This document shows, in pieces, positions 1 to 8,682 of a DNA stretch of 64,000 nucleotides. The notes beneath the pieces are model-generated. The model searched no databases. It saw only the letters and a program-made list of their open reading frames with translations, and was not told where the DNA came from. The first letter of the stretch is position 1. Each line of letters begins with the position of its first letter. The DNA lies in NCBI GenBank assembly GCA_050260055.1, contig JBLNBO010000027.1, positions 62,001 through 126,000 on the forward strand, written 5' to 3'. The position numbers were made by a program, and so were the translations under genes. The DNA comes from JBLMYQ01 sp050260055. GTDB taxonomy: Bacteria; Bacillota; Clostridia; Acetivibrionales; UBA4821.

Positions 1-1
1 C

Positions 2-1336
2 GGACTTAATGTGAATTTTAATGAAAAAAATGACAGCATACTAATTGATAATAATCAGCAGAATTACAAACAAGGCAAAGCGGCTCAGATAATTTCTTTT
101 TTAAGAGAAAAGAGAGACAACTCAAGCCAAATACTCAAGATACTAGTGCTAAATGATAAAGTGGAAATAATCAATAAATATAAAGATATGTATAAAGTAA
201 TGACAGAAGATGGATTCGTTGGCTTTATTCAAGCTCAATCTATTCAAGAAGAAACTGCTGATTTTATGCAACTAAAAGACAATCCAAATTCTTTGGTAAT
301 AGACGACAATAAAAAGATAAGCATGGCGTGGGATCAAATGCTAAATATCGGAAGCATCGATCAAACTGATGGGCTGCAAATATTGGCTCCTACTTGGTTT
401 TATGTAAGCGATAAAGATGGTACCGTCAAAAGTAAAGCTGATGATGAAAGTATAAGAATGTATGTTAAGAAGGCACATGAAGCTGACAAAAAAGTCTGGG
501 CAATGCTTACCAACAGTTTTAGCCCGGTTATCAGTTCAAGTATATTAAATGACAGCCTTCTACGGGATAAAGTAATTAGTCAGGTTACCGCCTATGCAGA
601 AACATATGATTTAGATGGTATCAATATTGATTTTGAAAACATGAGCCAAGAAGAGACAGATATGTTCACCCAGTTTGTAAGGGAATTAGCGCCTATATTA
701 AGGGAGCAGGGAAAGGTTGTATCAATTGATATTGCTGCTCCGACTTCTGGATGGAGATGCTATGATGCAAAAGCCCTTTCAGATGCGGCTGATTATATTA
801 ATCTGATGACATATGACCAGCATTGGAGCAATTGTCCATACAGCGGTTCGGTGGCGCAATATACATGGGTAGAAGATAAATTGAAAAAAACATTGGCAGA
901 AGTGCCTTCTGAAAAACTTTTGTTAGGCATACCATTTTATACAAGAGGATGGAAAGAGGAACTGGACAGCAATGGCTTAACAAAAGTTACACAGTATAAA
1001 GTATTTTCAATGAGTGGTGCAAGAAGCGAGGTTAAAGTTAATAATGCAGATATAGAATGGGATGACGAAAGCGGACAGTTATATGCGCAATACACAAAAA
1101 ATAATGCAATCTATAAGATTTGGCTGGAAAATGATGCTTCTGTAAATCTAAAATCATCACTAGTACATAAATATAATCTTGCAGGTGTTGCTATCTGGGA
1201 AAAATCATTTGCAGATGAGAATGTTTGGAAAGTACTTAAGAGAAATCTTTACCAAAATAAAAGCTATGCAGATTGGATTAAATATAACAAAAAAATGTAT
1301 AAGAGGATGAAGAGCACTTTATATTGTAAGAGTTAA
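2..1336 (+). CDS. GH18 family glycoside hydrolase with SH3-like domain, 5'-truncated
   Basis: The reading frame is open to the window edge, so the true N-terminus (probably a membrane anchor or signal) is missing; numbering here starts at the GTG at 11. Residues about 20-80 look like a bacterial SH3 cell-wall-binding module. Residues about 95-430 form a GH18 barrel with the catalytic signature DGINIDFEN, its acid Glu near residue 209, followed by MTYDQHW and a late WEKSF strand. In spore formers this architecture (YdhD/SleL-like) usually acts on chitin-like or peptidoglycan glycans at the surface. The substrate cannot be read from sequence. It stands alone and ends at a strong terminator. Confidence 0.85.
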   Translation, partial: GLNVNFNEKNDSILIDNNQQNYKQGKAAQIISFLREKRDNSSQILKILVLNDKVEIINKYKDMYKVMTEDGFVGFIQAQSIQEETADFMQLKDNPNSLVIDDNKKISMAWDQMLNIGSIDQTDGLQILAPTWFYVSDKDGTVKSKADDESIRMYVKKAHEADKKVWAMLTNSFSPVISSSILNDSLLRDKVISQVTAYAETYDLDGINIDFENMSQEETDMFTQFVRELAPILREQGKVVSIDIAAPTSGWRCYDAKALSDAADYINLMTYDQHWSNCPYSGSVAQYTWVEDKLKKTLAEVPSEKLLLGIPFYTRGWKEELDSNGLTKVTQYKVFSMSGARSEVKVNNADIEWDDESGQLYAQYTKNNAIYKIWLENDASVNLKSSLVHKYNLAGVAIWEKSFADENVWKVLKRNLYQNKSYADWIKYNKKMYKRMKSTLYCKS

Positions 1337-1411
1337 GAGAAATATATCTTGATAGAATAAAATTGGGTAATCGGAGAATAAATTGAATATGTTTTGCATA
1401 ATAAAAATTAA

Positions 1412-1450
1412 AAAGATACCTATTTGTTAGAAGGTATCTTTTTGTTTTGT
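1412..1450 (+). terminator. Rho-independent terminator of the GH18 gene
   Basis: A 9-bp inverted repeat (1412-1420 with 1433-1441) is followed by a T-rich run. It lies 75 bases past the hydrolase stop codon. Confidence 0.8.
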
Positions 1451-1576
1451 TATAACACAAAATTTTCAGCTAATTTATTTCCCTTTTCTATATTTATATT
1501 ACCACAAAACGGGCAAAATTTCAAGGCTTGTAATGTGCATACCAAGTGGATATCCTATAGCTTGGAGGTGGTATCA

Positions 1577-2047
1577 ATGGATAAAAAATTTGATATTACT
1601 ATTGTGAGCATGCAGAAATTGCAAACTGCCGCAGAACTTCGAGAGTGCAATGAGATTACTGCAAAATATGGTTTGTCTCTCTCTGAGCAGCAGATACAGA
1701 GTCTTGTCGAGAAACGGTTTGAAGCCTTAAAGGATACTGGTCGTATTGAGTTTGGACAGGGAATACTGAAAAAACTTATTACAGAATTTTGCGATTCTCC
1801 ATATATCATGCAGGAAAATTACGAGGATACCATATTAGAGCTGCAGGATTCTTTTTATTATTTTAAAAATGAATCTAACGATCTATTATCAGATGATGAA
1901 ATAATCAGTTTTATGAAGCTTCATTTCGATGGTGTATGCCAAGGCTCGCTGGATTATTTAAGAGATATGACACTTGAAGACCTCTGTAGAAGAACGAGAT
2001 ACGGCAAGAATGATGACGATACAGACATTTACGGCAGGCCATTTTAG
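1577..2047 (+). CDS. DUF6323-like protein of unknown function
   Basis: A 156-residue soluble protein. I chose ATG 1577 because GGAGG lies 8 bases upstream; the open frame extends further 5' but without a ribosome site and through terminator sequence. There is no signal peptide or membrane segment. The motifs YGLSLSEQQ, GRIEFG, FCDSPY, FKNES and CQGSLDYL match my memory of the DUF6323 family of Clostridia. It is followed 8 bases later by a DUF6179-like gene, so the two are probably co-transcribed. Function is unknown. The family name is from recall, not a search. Confidence 0.8.
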   Translation: MDKKFDITIVSMQKLQTAAELRECNEITAKYGLSLSEQQIQSLVEKRFEALKDTGRIEFGQGILKKLITEFCDSPYIMQENYEDTILELQDSFYYFKNESNDLLSDDEIISFMKLHFDGVCQGSLDYLRDMTLEDLCRRTRYGKNDDDTDIYGRPF

Positions 2048-2055
2048 GAGGGAAT

Positions 2056-3309
2056 ATGGACGTAAACAGCGGAAACTATCTATCACTTATTTCGGAATAT
2101 GGGGTGCAGCAAGGGGTATTAACGGAGGAAGAGCTTAAGAATATCCAAGGCAGGCTTTGGATTCTGCTGGGGAACAGGACCGAATGCTTTACTATGGGTG
2201 ACAGCAGTTCTGTGCCGATTGAAACTGCGCAAGAACTGCTAAAATCTATCTGCTTTTCAATTAATCTATATCTCAAATCGCAAGGCGGCAGTATTTATCT
2301 TCTTAAGAATGAAGACATGGAGATATTGTTAAAATTGGGATGGGCAAAAATTGAAGCTGAAATTGAAACTGGAAAAGAGCTTCTAAGCAAAGCTAAGGCA
2401 AATGCCCTGCAAATTGAAAATATTTCTTATAATGAAACACTGCAAGGGATAGGTGTTTTCTTTAAAAAATATGACTACAGATTTTTTGCTCATGAGATTC
2501 CCGGTGATATTGACTATCAGCTTTGTTTTGCCGTTAATGAAGAACTGCAAGGTATCGAATATATCAATGAATATTTATATAGGCTTATCATAGAAAATGA
2601 ATTTTGCAGGAGATTCGATACTGAAAAAATTATAAAGTTATTAAAAAGCTATTGTATAGATTATAAAGAACTTCTAATTAATATATATGAACCGATTGTT
2701 ACAAATGCAATTGGGCTTTCTCTAATTGATGGTGATGTTGCATCACTAGATATTAATGATTTTGATAGAAACCGGCTGATTTGCTTGTTCTGTTCGTGGC
2801 CTAAAGAAGAGGCGCAAGAAAAGCTAATATTGGCTTCGGAAAAGCTTTGCAATCTTCTTAAAATATCTGATTCTGCTGAAAAGAAATATATTAAAGCTGC
2901 TGCAGAAAATTTGCTTCCTAGAATTGAGGCAGTTCTACCGACAAACCAATTAGATGGAATATTTCTTAGCTTTTCTAAACTTGAACAAACAAATGAATCT
3001 GAGATACAGTTTGTTGATGGTAATATGATGGATGATGAGGAGTTGAGAAAGCTTATAGATGAAATAAACAGCTGCCGCTATATAACTGATAAAATTTTCA
3101 TATTTAAACAGCAAATTCACAGTCTTCGAGATTGCATAGAAATTTTAAATACCTGTTTTTGGGATAATGAGTGCATTGAGTTGTATAATGCTTTAGATAA
3201 AACCGAGCTTGCAGTACTTCTAAAATATATAATTGAGAAGAAAAACGAATCACCGGATTGGTGCTCAGAAACAGGGTGGGAAAAACAGCTAATTAAATAT
3301 ATTAAGTAA
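2056..3309 (+). CDS. DUF6179-like protein of unknown function
   Basis: A 417-residue, Leu/Glu-rich, apparently all-helical cytosolic protein with no catalytic signature I can recognise. Early residues GDSSSVPIETAQELL resemble the start of the DUF6179 family, which I recall as the usual downstream partner of DUF6323 in Clostridia. The start ATG follows AGGAGGG closely. The 8-base gap to the preceding gene implies a two-gene operon, closed by a terminator about 25 bases after the stop. The two products may work as a complex; that is inference from pairing only. Confidence 0.8.
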   Translation: MDVNSGNYLSLISEYGVQQGVLTEEELKNIQGRLWILLGNRTECFTMGDSSSVPIETAQELLKSICFSINLYLKSQGGSIYLLKNEDMEILLKLGWAKIEAEIETGKELLSKAKANALQIENISYNETLQGIGVFFKKYDYRFFAHEIPGDIDYQLCFAVNEELQGIEYINEYLYRLIIENEFCRRFDTEKIIKLLKSYCIDYKELLINIYEPIVTNAIGLSLIDGDVASLDINDFDRNRLICLFCSWPKEEAQEKLILASEKLCNLLKISDSAEKKYIKAAAENLLPRIEAVLPTNQLDGIFLSFSKLEQTNESEIQFVDGNMMDDEELRKLIDEINSCRYITDKIFIFKQQIHSLRDCIEILNTCFWDNECIELYNALDKTELAVLLKYIIEKKNESPDWCSETGWEKQLIKYIK

Positions 3310-3333
3310 ACTAAGTATTCCAAAAGCAACAAG

Positions 3334-3366
3334 AAGAGCCCATATTTTGAGGGCTCTTTTATTTTT
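3334..3366 (+). terminator. Terminator after the DUF6323/DUF6179 pair
   Basis: An 8-bp stem (3334-3341 with 3351-3358) is followed by T-rich sequence. It separates the rightward pair from the leftward DHHW gene. Confidence 0.8.
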
Positions 3367-3474
3367 AGTTAATGTATAAGCACATATTATGTAACCTTTA
3401 AACATTATATATTGTATTTATTCTTTTGTTTTTGGGGGCAATTTTATGGATGGTGAATTATATCTGAGTATTTT

Positions 3475-4755
3475 TCAATTAAGCAATTCAGCCAAGAATT
3501 CATTATAATCTGGCATGCCTGCTGCTGAGGTATAATTCAAGAATAATACATCCTGTATGCCATTATCATTTATAAGGTTTAATATATTTTTATTATACTG
3601 TCTTGGGTCTACAATAAAAATTTCTTCATAATGAGGGAGAAGAAAGGGAATAAAGGCATTGCCAAAGGAATCTTTAACTACAAGTATCTTTCTGCCATTT
3701 TTAACTTCTGTTTTTATAATGCCAAGAGGCCGGTCACCGCTCAAAAAAATTCTATACTTATTCTTTTTTTCTGCATGATTCATATCTAATAAATTCATTT
3801 TTAATGGACCATCATAAAATATGTTATAATCATTTTTTATAAAAGGTTTATAAAGCGTTATAGTATCGGGGTTCTTTTCTAGCTTCTTATTCAGTGTTTC
3901 TGAATAAGAAGAACCCAAAAATCCTGTTACTTTTTCGGTTTTATATTGTTCGATTGGAATAGATTTTACCCCTGATGAAATTGTGAATGCAGTATAGGCA
4001 TAATATGCACCAAGTGCTGTCCAATGATGATCTGTCCTGAAATATATATATTTATCTCTGTTTTGTTTTAGTGCTAAGTATGCATCTACTACCTTGACCT
4101 TGTTATTAAAATGTTTATTAATAAAATCTATAGCATTTTTTTGCGAATCGGAAATATTTTTATATTTACTGGAGCTTATAAATTCAATCTGAGTCGGAAC
4201 TAGAAGGGAGTAAATGTTAATATTTCTTGCTGACTTTTCAGTAAATTGATTAATAATCTTCGAATACTTTAAGCAGTTACGTTGATAAAAATGGAAGACA
4301 GTCATAGCAGTATCATTTAAAATTAATAATTCACCTATAAAACTTCCTGATTTATCATTTTCTTGGGTTTCTTCCTTGTTTTTAAGGATGTCGTTATCCT
4401 GAATTTCTTGCTTTGGTTCTATTTTCTTTTTTGGGATTTCGGCGATGTTTTCTCCTTTATGCTGGACAATTGACGCGCCATCTTTATTTGTAAATCCCTT
4501 TATTTTTTTTATATTGTTGCTTATAAAAACAAAATTATCACGGAATATAAAGTTATCACTGAAATAGTTTTCGTATTCCTTAAAATAACTACCATTAAAG
4601 ATACTATTGAGAGTTAAAGCCGGCCTGCGCTGTAAAGCTCTGTTCTCTAATACAGAGATACTTGACTTAACTTTAAAACTGCCTATAATTGTTAAACAGC
4701 TGAAGCAGTAAACAAATAATATAAATAAAAATATATTGAAGTTTATTTTTTTCAT
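3475..4755 (-). CDS. DHHW family protein (AlgJ-like O-acetylation partner)
   Basis: A 426-residue secreted or membrane-anchored protein with an N-terminal hydrophobic segment (about residues 5-25). The family motif RTDHHWTALGAYYAY is present, and VKDSFGNAFIPF resembles the GDS-type nucleophile region of AlgJ/AlgX/SGNH-like esterases. I prefer ATG 4755, preceded by AGGAGA, over an upstream TTG at 4770. It lies 11 bases downstream of an MBOAT acyltransferase gene, the usual two-component arrangement that moves acyl groups onto extracellular polysaccharide or wall glycans. The polymer acylated is unknown; no polysaccharide cluster adjoins. Confidence 0.88.
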   Translation of the reverse strand: MKKINFNIFLFILFVYCFSCLTIIGSFKVKSSISVLENRALQRRPALTLNSIFNGSYFKEYENYFSDNFIFRDNFVFISNNIKKIKGFTNKDGASIVQHKGENIAEIPKKKIEPKQEIQDNDILKNKEETQENDKSGSFIGELLILNDTAMTVFHFYQRNCLKYSKIINQFTEKSARNINIYSLLVPTQIEFISSSKYKNISDSQKNAIDFINKHFNNKVKVVDAYLALKQNRDKYIYFRTDHHWTALGAYYAYTAFTISSGVKSIPIEQYKTEKVTGFLGSSYSETLNKKLEKNPDTITLYKPFIKNDYNIFYDGPLKMNLLDMNHAEKKNKYRIFLSGDRPLGIIKTEVKNGRKILVVKDSFGNAFIPFLLPHYEEIFIVDPRQYNKNILNLINDNGIQDVLFLNYTSAAGMPDYNEFLAELLN

Positions 4756-4766
4756 TTTATCTCCTG

Positions 4767-6185
4767 TCAAAATCTAAAATATAAAAACGGATTATATGTT
4801 CTACCAACTAAAAGTGTATATGAAACAAACAGTAAGCAAGAATTCATTACTGGAACCAATACACTATTACAGAAGGATGGTATTCTTAAGCTTCTCTGTT
4901 CAAGATGATTTAGAAGATTTGACATCCATTTTCCTATAGGCATACATGCAATAATTGCAATAATGAAGAAAAAGATGTTATTTTGAAAATTTAACGTAAA
5001 AACCATATCAGTTAGGCCTTTATTTCCAAAACCAAACATAACCCTTAAAAGTTCGAAAGATTTAGCAAAGTCAATATAATAAAAGAATACCCAGCCAATT
5101 AAAACAATCGCTATAAAATAAATATGTGATAAAAAGCCAGGCAATTTTTTAAATACATTTAGCAAAAAGGTTTTTTCAAGTATTATAAGGGCGCCGAAGT
5201 ATAGTCCCCAAATAATAAAATTCCAACTGGCGCCGTGCCATAGTCCAGTAAAAAACCAAACAATAATCAAATTGCGAATTGGACTTTTTCTATTGCCACC
5301 TAACGGAATATAAACGTAATCCCTGAAAAAACTGCCAAGGGATATATGCCATCTGCGCCAGAATTCCGTAGCTGATTTGGATAAATAGGGATGATTGAAG
5401 TTTTCACAATAATTAAATCCAAACATCTTTCCTAACCCGATAGCCATATCGGAATATCCTGAAAAATCAAAGTATATTTGAAGGGCAAATAGGCTTATAC
5501 CAAACCAAGCTCCAAAAGTAGAGATATCAGATAGATTCCCTTTTAAAAAAATATCTGATATTTCACCTGCCGGATTGGCCAGAATAACTTTTTTAGCTAA
5601 TCCGATAACAAATCTGTTAATTCCTTCGCTGAACATAGACATAGTTATAATTCTATTTTCTATTTCGTTTGCAATACTTTTGTATCGGACAATTGGCCCT
5701 GCAACCAATTGATGAAATAACGATACAAAAAGCAGCAGCTTAAAGGGTGATTTTTGTGCCTCGACTTCGCCTCGGAAAACGTCAACTACATATGAAATTG
5801 TCTGGAAAGTATAAAAAGATATTCCTATAGGGAGGTTAAAGTTGCTAAAAGGAATATTTAATCCGGTTAAGCTATTTATATTAGAAATTAAAAAATTTGA
5901 ATATTTAAAAAATACTAGAAGAGATAGGTTTACTGTGATTGAAAAAATTAAGATTGCTTTACTTTGCCATTTATTGCGATACTTTTCTATTAATAATCCG
6001 TTCATGAAATCAAAGAATGATGTAAATATCAAAATTGATATCCATATAGGTTCGCCCCAGGCATAAAATATTAAAGAGGAGATGATAAGCACCCAATTAC
6101 GATAAGTCTGGTTTTTTATCAAAAAATACAATAATAAATTTATAGGAAGAAAAATACACAAAAAAACCAAACTTGAAAAGACCAT
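4767..6185 (-). CDS. MBOAT family membrane O-acyltransferase (AlgI/DltB-like)
   Basis: A 472-residue polytopic membrane protein with about ten hydrophobic segments. It carries the MBOAT hallmarks QIYFDFSGYSDMAIG, FWRRWHISLGSFFRDYVYIP and the active-site His in LWHGASWN. It begins with the typical MVFSSLVFLCIFLP after a GGAG site. The family transfers acyl, usually acetyl, groups across the membrane to a surface polymer. It is the first gene of a two-gene leftward operon with the DHHW protein, and is divergent from the radical SAM gene across about 257 bases. Confidence 0.93.
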   Translation of the reverse strand: MVFSSLVFLCIFLPINLLLYFLIKNQTYRNWVLIISSLIFYAWGEPIWISILIFTSFFDFMNGLLIEKYRNKWQSKAILIFSITVNLSLLVFFKYSNFLISNINSLTGLNIPFSNFNLPIGISFYTFQTISYVVDVFRGEVEAQKSPFKLLLFVSLFHQLVAGPIVRYKSIANEIENRIITMSMFSEGINRFVIGLAKKVILANPAGEISDIFLKGNLSDISTFGAWFGISLFALQIYFDFSGYSDMAIGLGKMFGFNYCENFNHPYLSKSATEFWRRWHISLGSFFRDYVYIPLGGNRKSPIRNLIIVWFFTGLWHGASWNFIIWGLYFGALIILEKTFLLNVFKKLPGFLSHIYFIAIVLIGWVFFYYIDFAKSFELLRVMFGFGNKGLTDMVFTLNFQNNIFFFIIAIIACMPIGKWMSNLLNHLEQRSLRIPSFCNSVLVPVMNSCLLFVSYTLLVGRTYNPFLYFRF

Positions 6186-6339
6186 TTATATTCTCCATTC
6201 TTGATAGTAATTTTGCAATTATTCTTATTCTTTGTTAAATTGGGGAATATATGATAAACATGCTGCAGGAATTAATTGTTATATTGTCTTTTCATTTTGC
6301 TATCGGTGCCGTTAGCCAAAATCTTTTAAAATATCTAAA

Positions 6340-6368
6340 TTGATAAAACCATAAAAATATGATATTAT
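6340..6368 (+). promoter_or_regulatory. Predicted sigma-A promoter of the radical SAM gene
   Basis: TTGATA (6340-6345), a 17-base spacer, then TATTAT (6363-6368), 74 bases before the start codon. This is a close match to the vegetative consensus. I see nothing else in the 6186-6442 gap except AT-rich sequence. Confidence 0.6.
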
Positions 6369-6442
6369 TAAAAGCAATATTAATTTTTAAAAAATATGAT
6401 TATTATAGTCCAGTTAAGATAATTCTTAGGAGGGATGTATAA

Positions 6443-7558
6443 ATGTATTTAACGGAAAAGCAATTGCTTAAAAAGGGGACAATTCCGAAACTTCCTAAAA
6501 AATTTTTTAATGATTTTGGATATAAGCCGGAGAAGCTAACCTTACAATGGCATATCACAGAAAGATGCAATTTAAAGTGCACGCATTGCTATCAAGATAG
6601 TAAGGTCGAAGAATTGTGTTTTGATGAACTTGTTATGATACTCGAACAATATACTTCTCTTCTCAAGAAATGGGGAATTAAAGGACATATTAATATTACT
6701 GGCGGTGAGCCGTTTGTAAGAAGTGATTTTATGTCTATTCTTGAGCAGATAAACAGATATGGTGATTTTGTAAGCTATGGCATACTATCAAATGGAACAT
6801 TTATAACCAGAGATATTGCAAAAGAATTAAAAAGGTTAAATTGCAAATTTGTACAGGTGAGTCTTGAAGGCGATAAGGATACGAATGATGCAATTAGGGG
6901 AGAGGGCATATTTGACAAGGTAGTTTCGACATTGGACATACTTCGCGATGCGAAGATTCATTCTCTAGTTTCTTTTACTGCAACTAAAAAGAATTATAGG
7001 GAGTTTGAAAAAGTTTTCGAAATATGTGAAAAGCACAAAGTTAGCCGTGTCTGGTCGGATCGCGTAATACCTTCTGGCTCGGCTGATGTAGGACTTATGA
7101 TGTCAAAGGAAGAAACAAAAGAATTTTTTGAAACAATGTATGAATGCAGGGCGAAAAGTGTAACTATACCTTATGATAGACAAGGATGGGGTGAATTGAA
7201 AACAGAAGTAGCAATGTATAGAGCGCTTCAGTTTGAGACTCTCTTCAAAAATGAAAATCATTCGGAAGACTGTTCTTGCTGCTATCATTGTGAAGCTGGA
7301 AACAGCCTGATAGTAATAATGGCTGACGGCCAGCTTGTCCCGTGCAGAAGGATGCCGATTCTATTAGGCAATGTTTTACAAGAACCCATAGAAAGTATTT
7401 ATTATAACAGTGTTATAATGAAACATCTAAGGAACCGGTTATATAATGAAGGTTGTGAAGAGTGTGACTATAATCTTCGTTGCAGAGGTGGATTAAGATG
7501 CTTGTCATATGCTCTTTACAATAATCCATTTATTAAAGACCCGCAATGCTTTAGATAA
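6443..7558 (+). CDS. Radical SAM/SPASM domain peptide-modifying enzyme
   Basis: A 371-residue protein starting after GGAGGG. The radical SAM cluster motif CNLKCTHC sits near residues 41-49, followed by NITGGEPF and VSLEGDKD typical of the TIM-barrel core. The C-terminal part (from about residue 275) is a Cys-rich SPASM region (CSCCYHC, VPCRR, CEECDYNLRCRGG, a final C near the end) able to hold auxiliary FeS clusters. Proteins of this build commonly make thioether or C-C crosslinks in ribosomal peptides, or mature enzymes. It resembles the group I recall as the ACGX-system rSAM, but that is unverified. The convergent Cys-tailed membrane protein gene is the obvious candidate substrate. Confidence 0.9.
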   Translation: MYLTEKQLLKKGTIPKLPKKFFNDFGYKPEKLTLQWHITERCNLKCTHCYQDSKVEELCFDELVMILEQYTSLLKKWGIKGHINITGGEPFVRSDFMSILEQINRYGDFVSYGILSNGTFITRDIAKELKRLNCKFVQVSLEGDKDTNDAIRGEGIFDKVVSTLDILRDAKIHSLVSFTATKKNYREFEKVFEICEKHKVSRVWSDRVIPSGSADVGLMMSKEETKEFFETMYECRAKSVTIPYDRQGWGELKTEVAMYRALQFETLFKNENHSEDCSCCYHCEAGNSLIVIMADGQLVPCRRMPILLGNVLQEPIESIYYNSVIMKHLRNRLYNEGCEECDYNLRCRGGLRCLSYALYNNPFIKDPQCFR

Positions 7559-7602
7559 AAAAATAAGGAATGTTCAGATTGAACATTCCTTATTTTTTTA
7601 TC
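7557..7602. terminator. Bidirectional terminator between radical SAM gene and Cys-tailed gene
   Basis: A perfect 19-bp inverted repeat (7557-7575 with 7581-7599) is flanked by A and T runs, so it can stop transcription from both convergent genes. Confidence 0.88.
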
Positions 7603-7611
7603 CTATTAAAA

Positions 7612-7938
7612 TTAACCGCCGCATCCGCCGCCACATCCTCCACCGCTGCAACTACTGCTACTACAGCTGCTACTGGAGCTATGACCACTACAACTATGCC
7701 CGCTGCAACTATGGTGGCTGCCATGGTGACTACTGTGGTAAGAAGAGAGGAAAGGGTCCATTAAGGTATCGGTGTCTGATTTCCTGCTAGTATATCTGTG
7801 AGCCTTTTTAGGCTTTGTTGGGTTTTGGCTATAATAGTTTTGGGCTAAAGATTGTTTACGTGCTTTTATAGCTTTGAATATAAGAATAACAACAATCAGA
7901 ATTACTAAAACGGCAAAAGAGACAATATAGATATTCAT
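7612..7938 (-). CDS. Small membrane-anchored protein with Cys/His/Ser/Gly-rich tail; candidate radical SAM substrate
   Basis: A 108-residue protein starting at ATG 7938, which has AGGAGG 8 bases upstream; a longer frame to 8022 lacks a better site. Residues about 4-24 form one transmembrane helix, then a basic stretch (KAIKARK), then a low-complexity tail. The tail starts with SSYHSSHHGSHH and continues with six Cys at spacing CX4C-X8-CX4C-X4-C-X3-C, ending GGGCGGGCGG. No known domain is visible. Convergence with a radical SAM/SPASM enzyme and a shared terminator suggest a modified peptide tail; metal binding by His/Cys is the alternative. The antisense frames are Ala/Thr-rich shadows. Confidence 0.75.
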   Translation of the reverse strand: MNIYIVSFAVLVILIVVILIFKAIKARKQSLAQNYYSQNPTKPKKAHRYTSRKSDTDTLMDPFLSSYHSSHHGSHHSCSGHSCSGHSSSSSCSSSSCSGGGCGGGCGG

Positions 7939-8145
7939 AATAAGACCTCCTTCATTTTTATAACGACCAATAAAATCAACGACAAAGGAATATATTAATA
8001 ATCCTCCTTTCATAAATACCAAACAACAAAGGTAATAACCGTTGGAATAAAATAAATGAGTTTCATATAAAAATATTTTATAAGTATTAACTAAGAATGT
8101 AAATAAAAACTTTTATTTATAAATATGTTTTCTTAACGCTTAATG

Positions 8146-8178
8146 CCCTCTCAGGGTTCGACTCCCTCCGAATTCATC
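8146..8178 (+). other. tRNA 3'-end-like fragment
   Basis: The stretch includes AGGGTTCGACTCCCT, a T-arm-like stem with a 7-base TTCGACT loop, but upstream sequence cannot fold the rest of a tRNA and no CCA follows. It lies about 45 bases from the 3' end of ssrA on the opposite strand. It may be a remnant of an integration event or a decayed tRNA. The remainder of 8023-8180 shows nothing else. Confidence 0.35.
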
Positions 8179-8180
8179 GC

Positions 8181-8212
8181 AAAAATAAAAAAGCCACCTA
8201 AAGGTGACTTTT
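8181..8212 (-). terminator. Terminator of ssrA
   Basis: Read on the minus strand, a GTCACC/GGTGGC hairpin with A/T flanks (stem 8193-8198 with 8203-8208) ends in a T run, just past the tmRNA 3' end. Confidence 0.8.
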
Positions 8213-8219
8213 CAATTTT

Positions 8220-8574
8220 TGGTGGAGGCGAGGGGAGTCGAACCCCTGTCCGAAAACACATCCACAAAAACTTCTCCGGGTGCAGTTAGTAATTTGACAT
8301 TCCCTCTACAATACTCCTACTAACAGGATTACTGTTTAAGTAGCTTCATAAGTCCGGCCAGGCTCAAAGCTTTGCCCGGTTCGTTCTCCGCTAGTCGACG
8401 CCCAATCCTAAGCCGCGGAACTCCTAGGTTGAACGTTAGCTGCGATTAAGCAGCTAAAGCTAATTCGTTATTGTTAGCGTTTAAATTTAAGTTTCCCGTT
8501 TTTTTAGGTGGCCAACGAGAATCCACCACCCGCTATTCTTGATTCAGTCTTAACGTCGAAACCAATACGCCCCC
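8220..8574 (-). ncRNA. ssrA: Transfer-messenger RNA (tmRNA, 10Sa RNA)
   Basis: About 355 bases. The 5' end GGGGGCGTATTGGTTTCGAC and the 3' end GTTCGACTCCCC...CCA form the alanyl-tRNA-like acceptor and T arm. The tag frame (8446-8478, minus strand) encodes ANNNELALAA followed by TAA, ending in the LAA degron typical of tmRNA tags. tmRNA with SmpB rescues stalled ribosomes and marks truncated proteins for proteolysis. It sits just downstream of smpB on the same strand, the common arrangement in Firmicutes. CCA is encoded. Confidence 0.95.
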
Positions 8575-8682
8575 ATATATAAATCGTGATAAGCTTCGTA
8601 TAACTGCTTGTTCTACTCGCTTCTGACGATTTCTCAAATTATAAGTTGACAATGTAAAGTATCTTTCTCTGTCAACTGCTTT

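Noticed and set aside
7509..7790. Rightward Ala/Thr- or Cys/Tyr-rich frames (7509-7790 and 7570-7764) downstream of the radical SAM gene as a possible peptide precursor
   Set aside because: They are antisense to the Cys-tailed gene, begin within the terminator or the enzyme gene, and have no ribosome site; the leftward frame has a strong one.
8146..8178. A complete tRNA gene
   Set aside because: Only a T-arm-like part is present; no acceptor, D or anticodon arms can be formed upstream.
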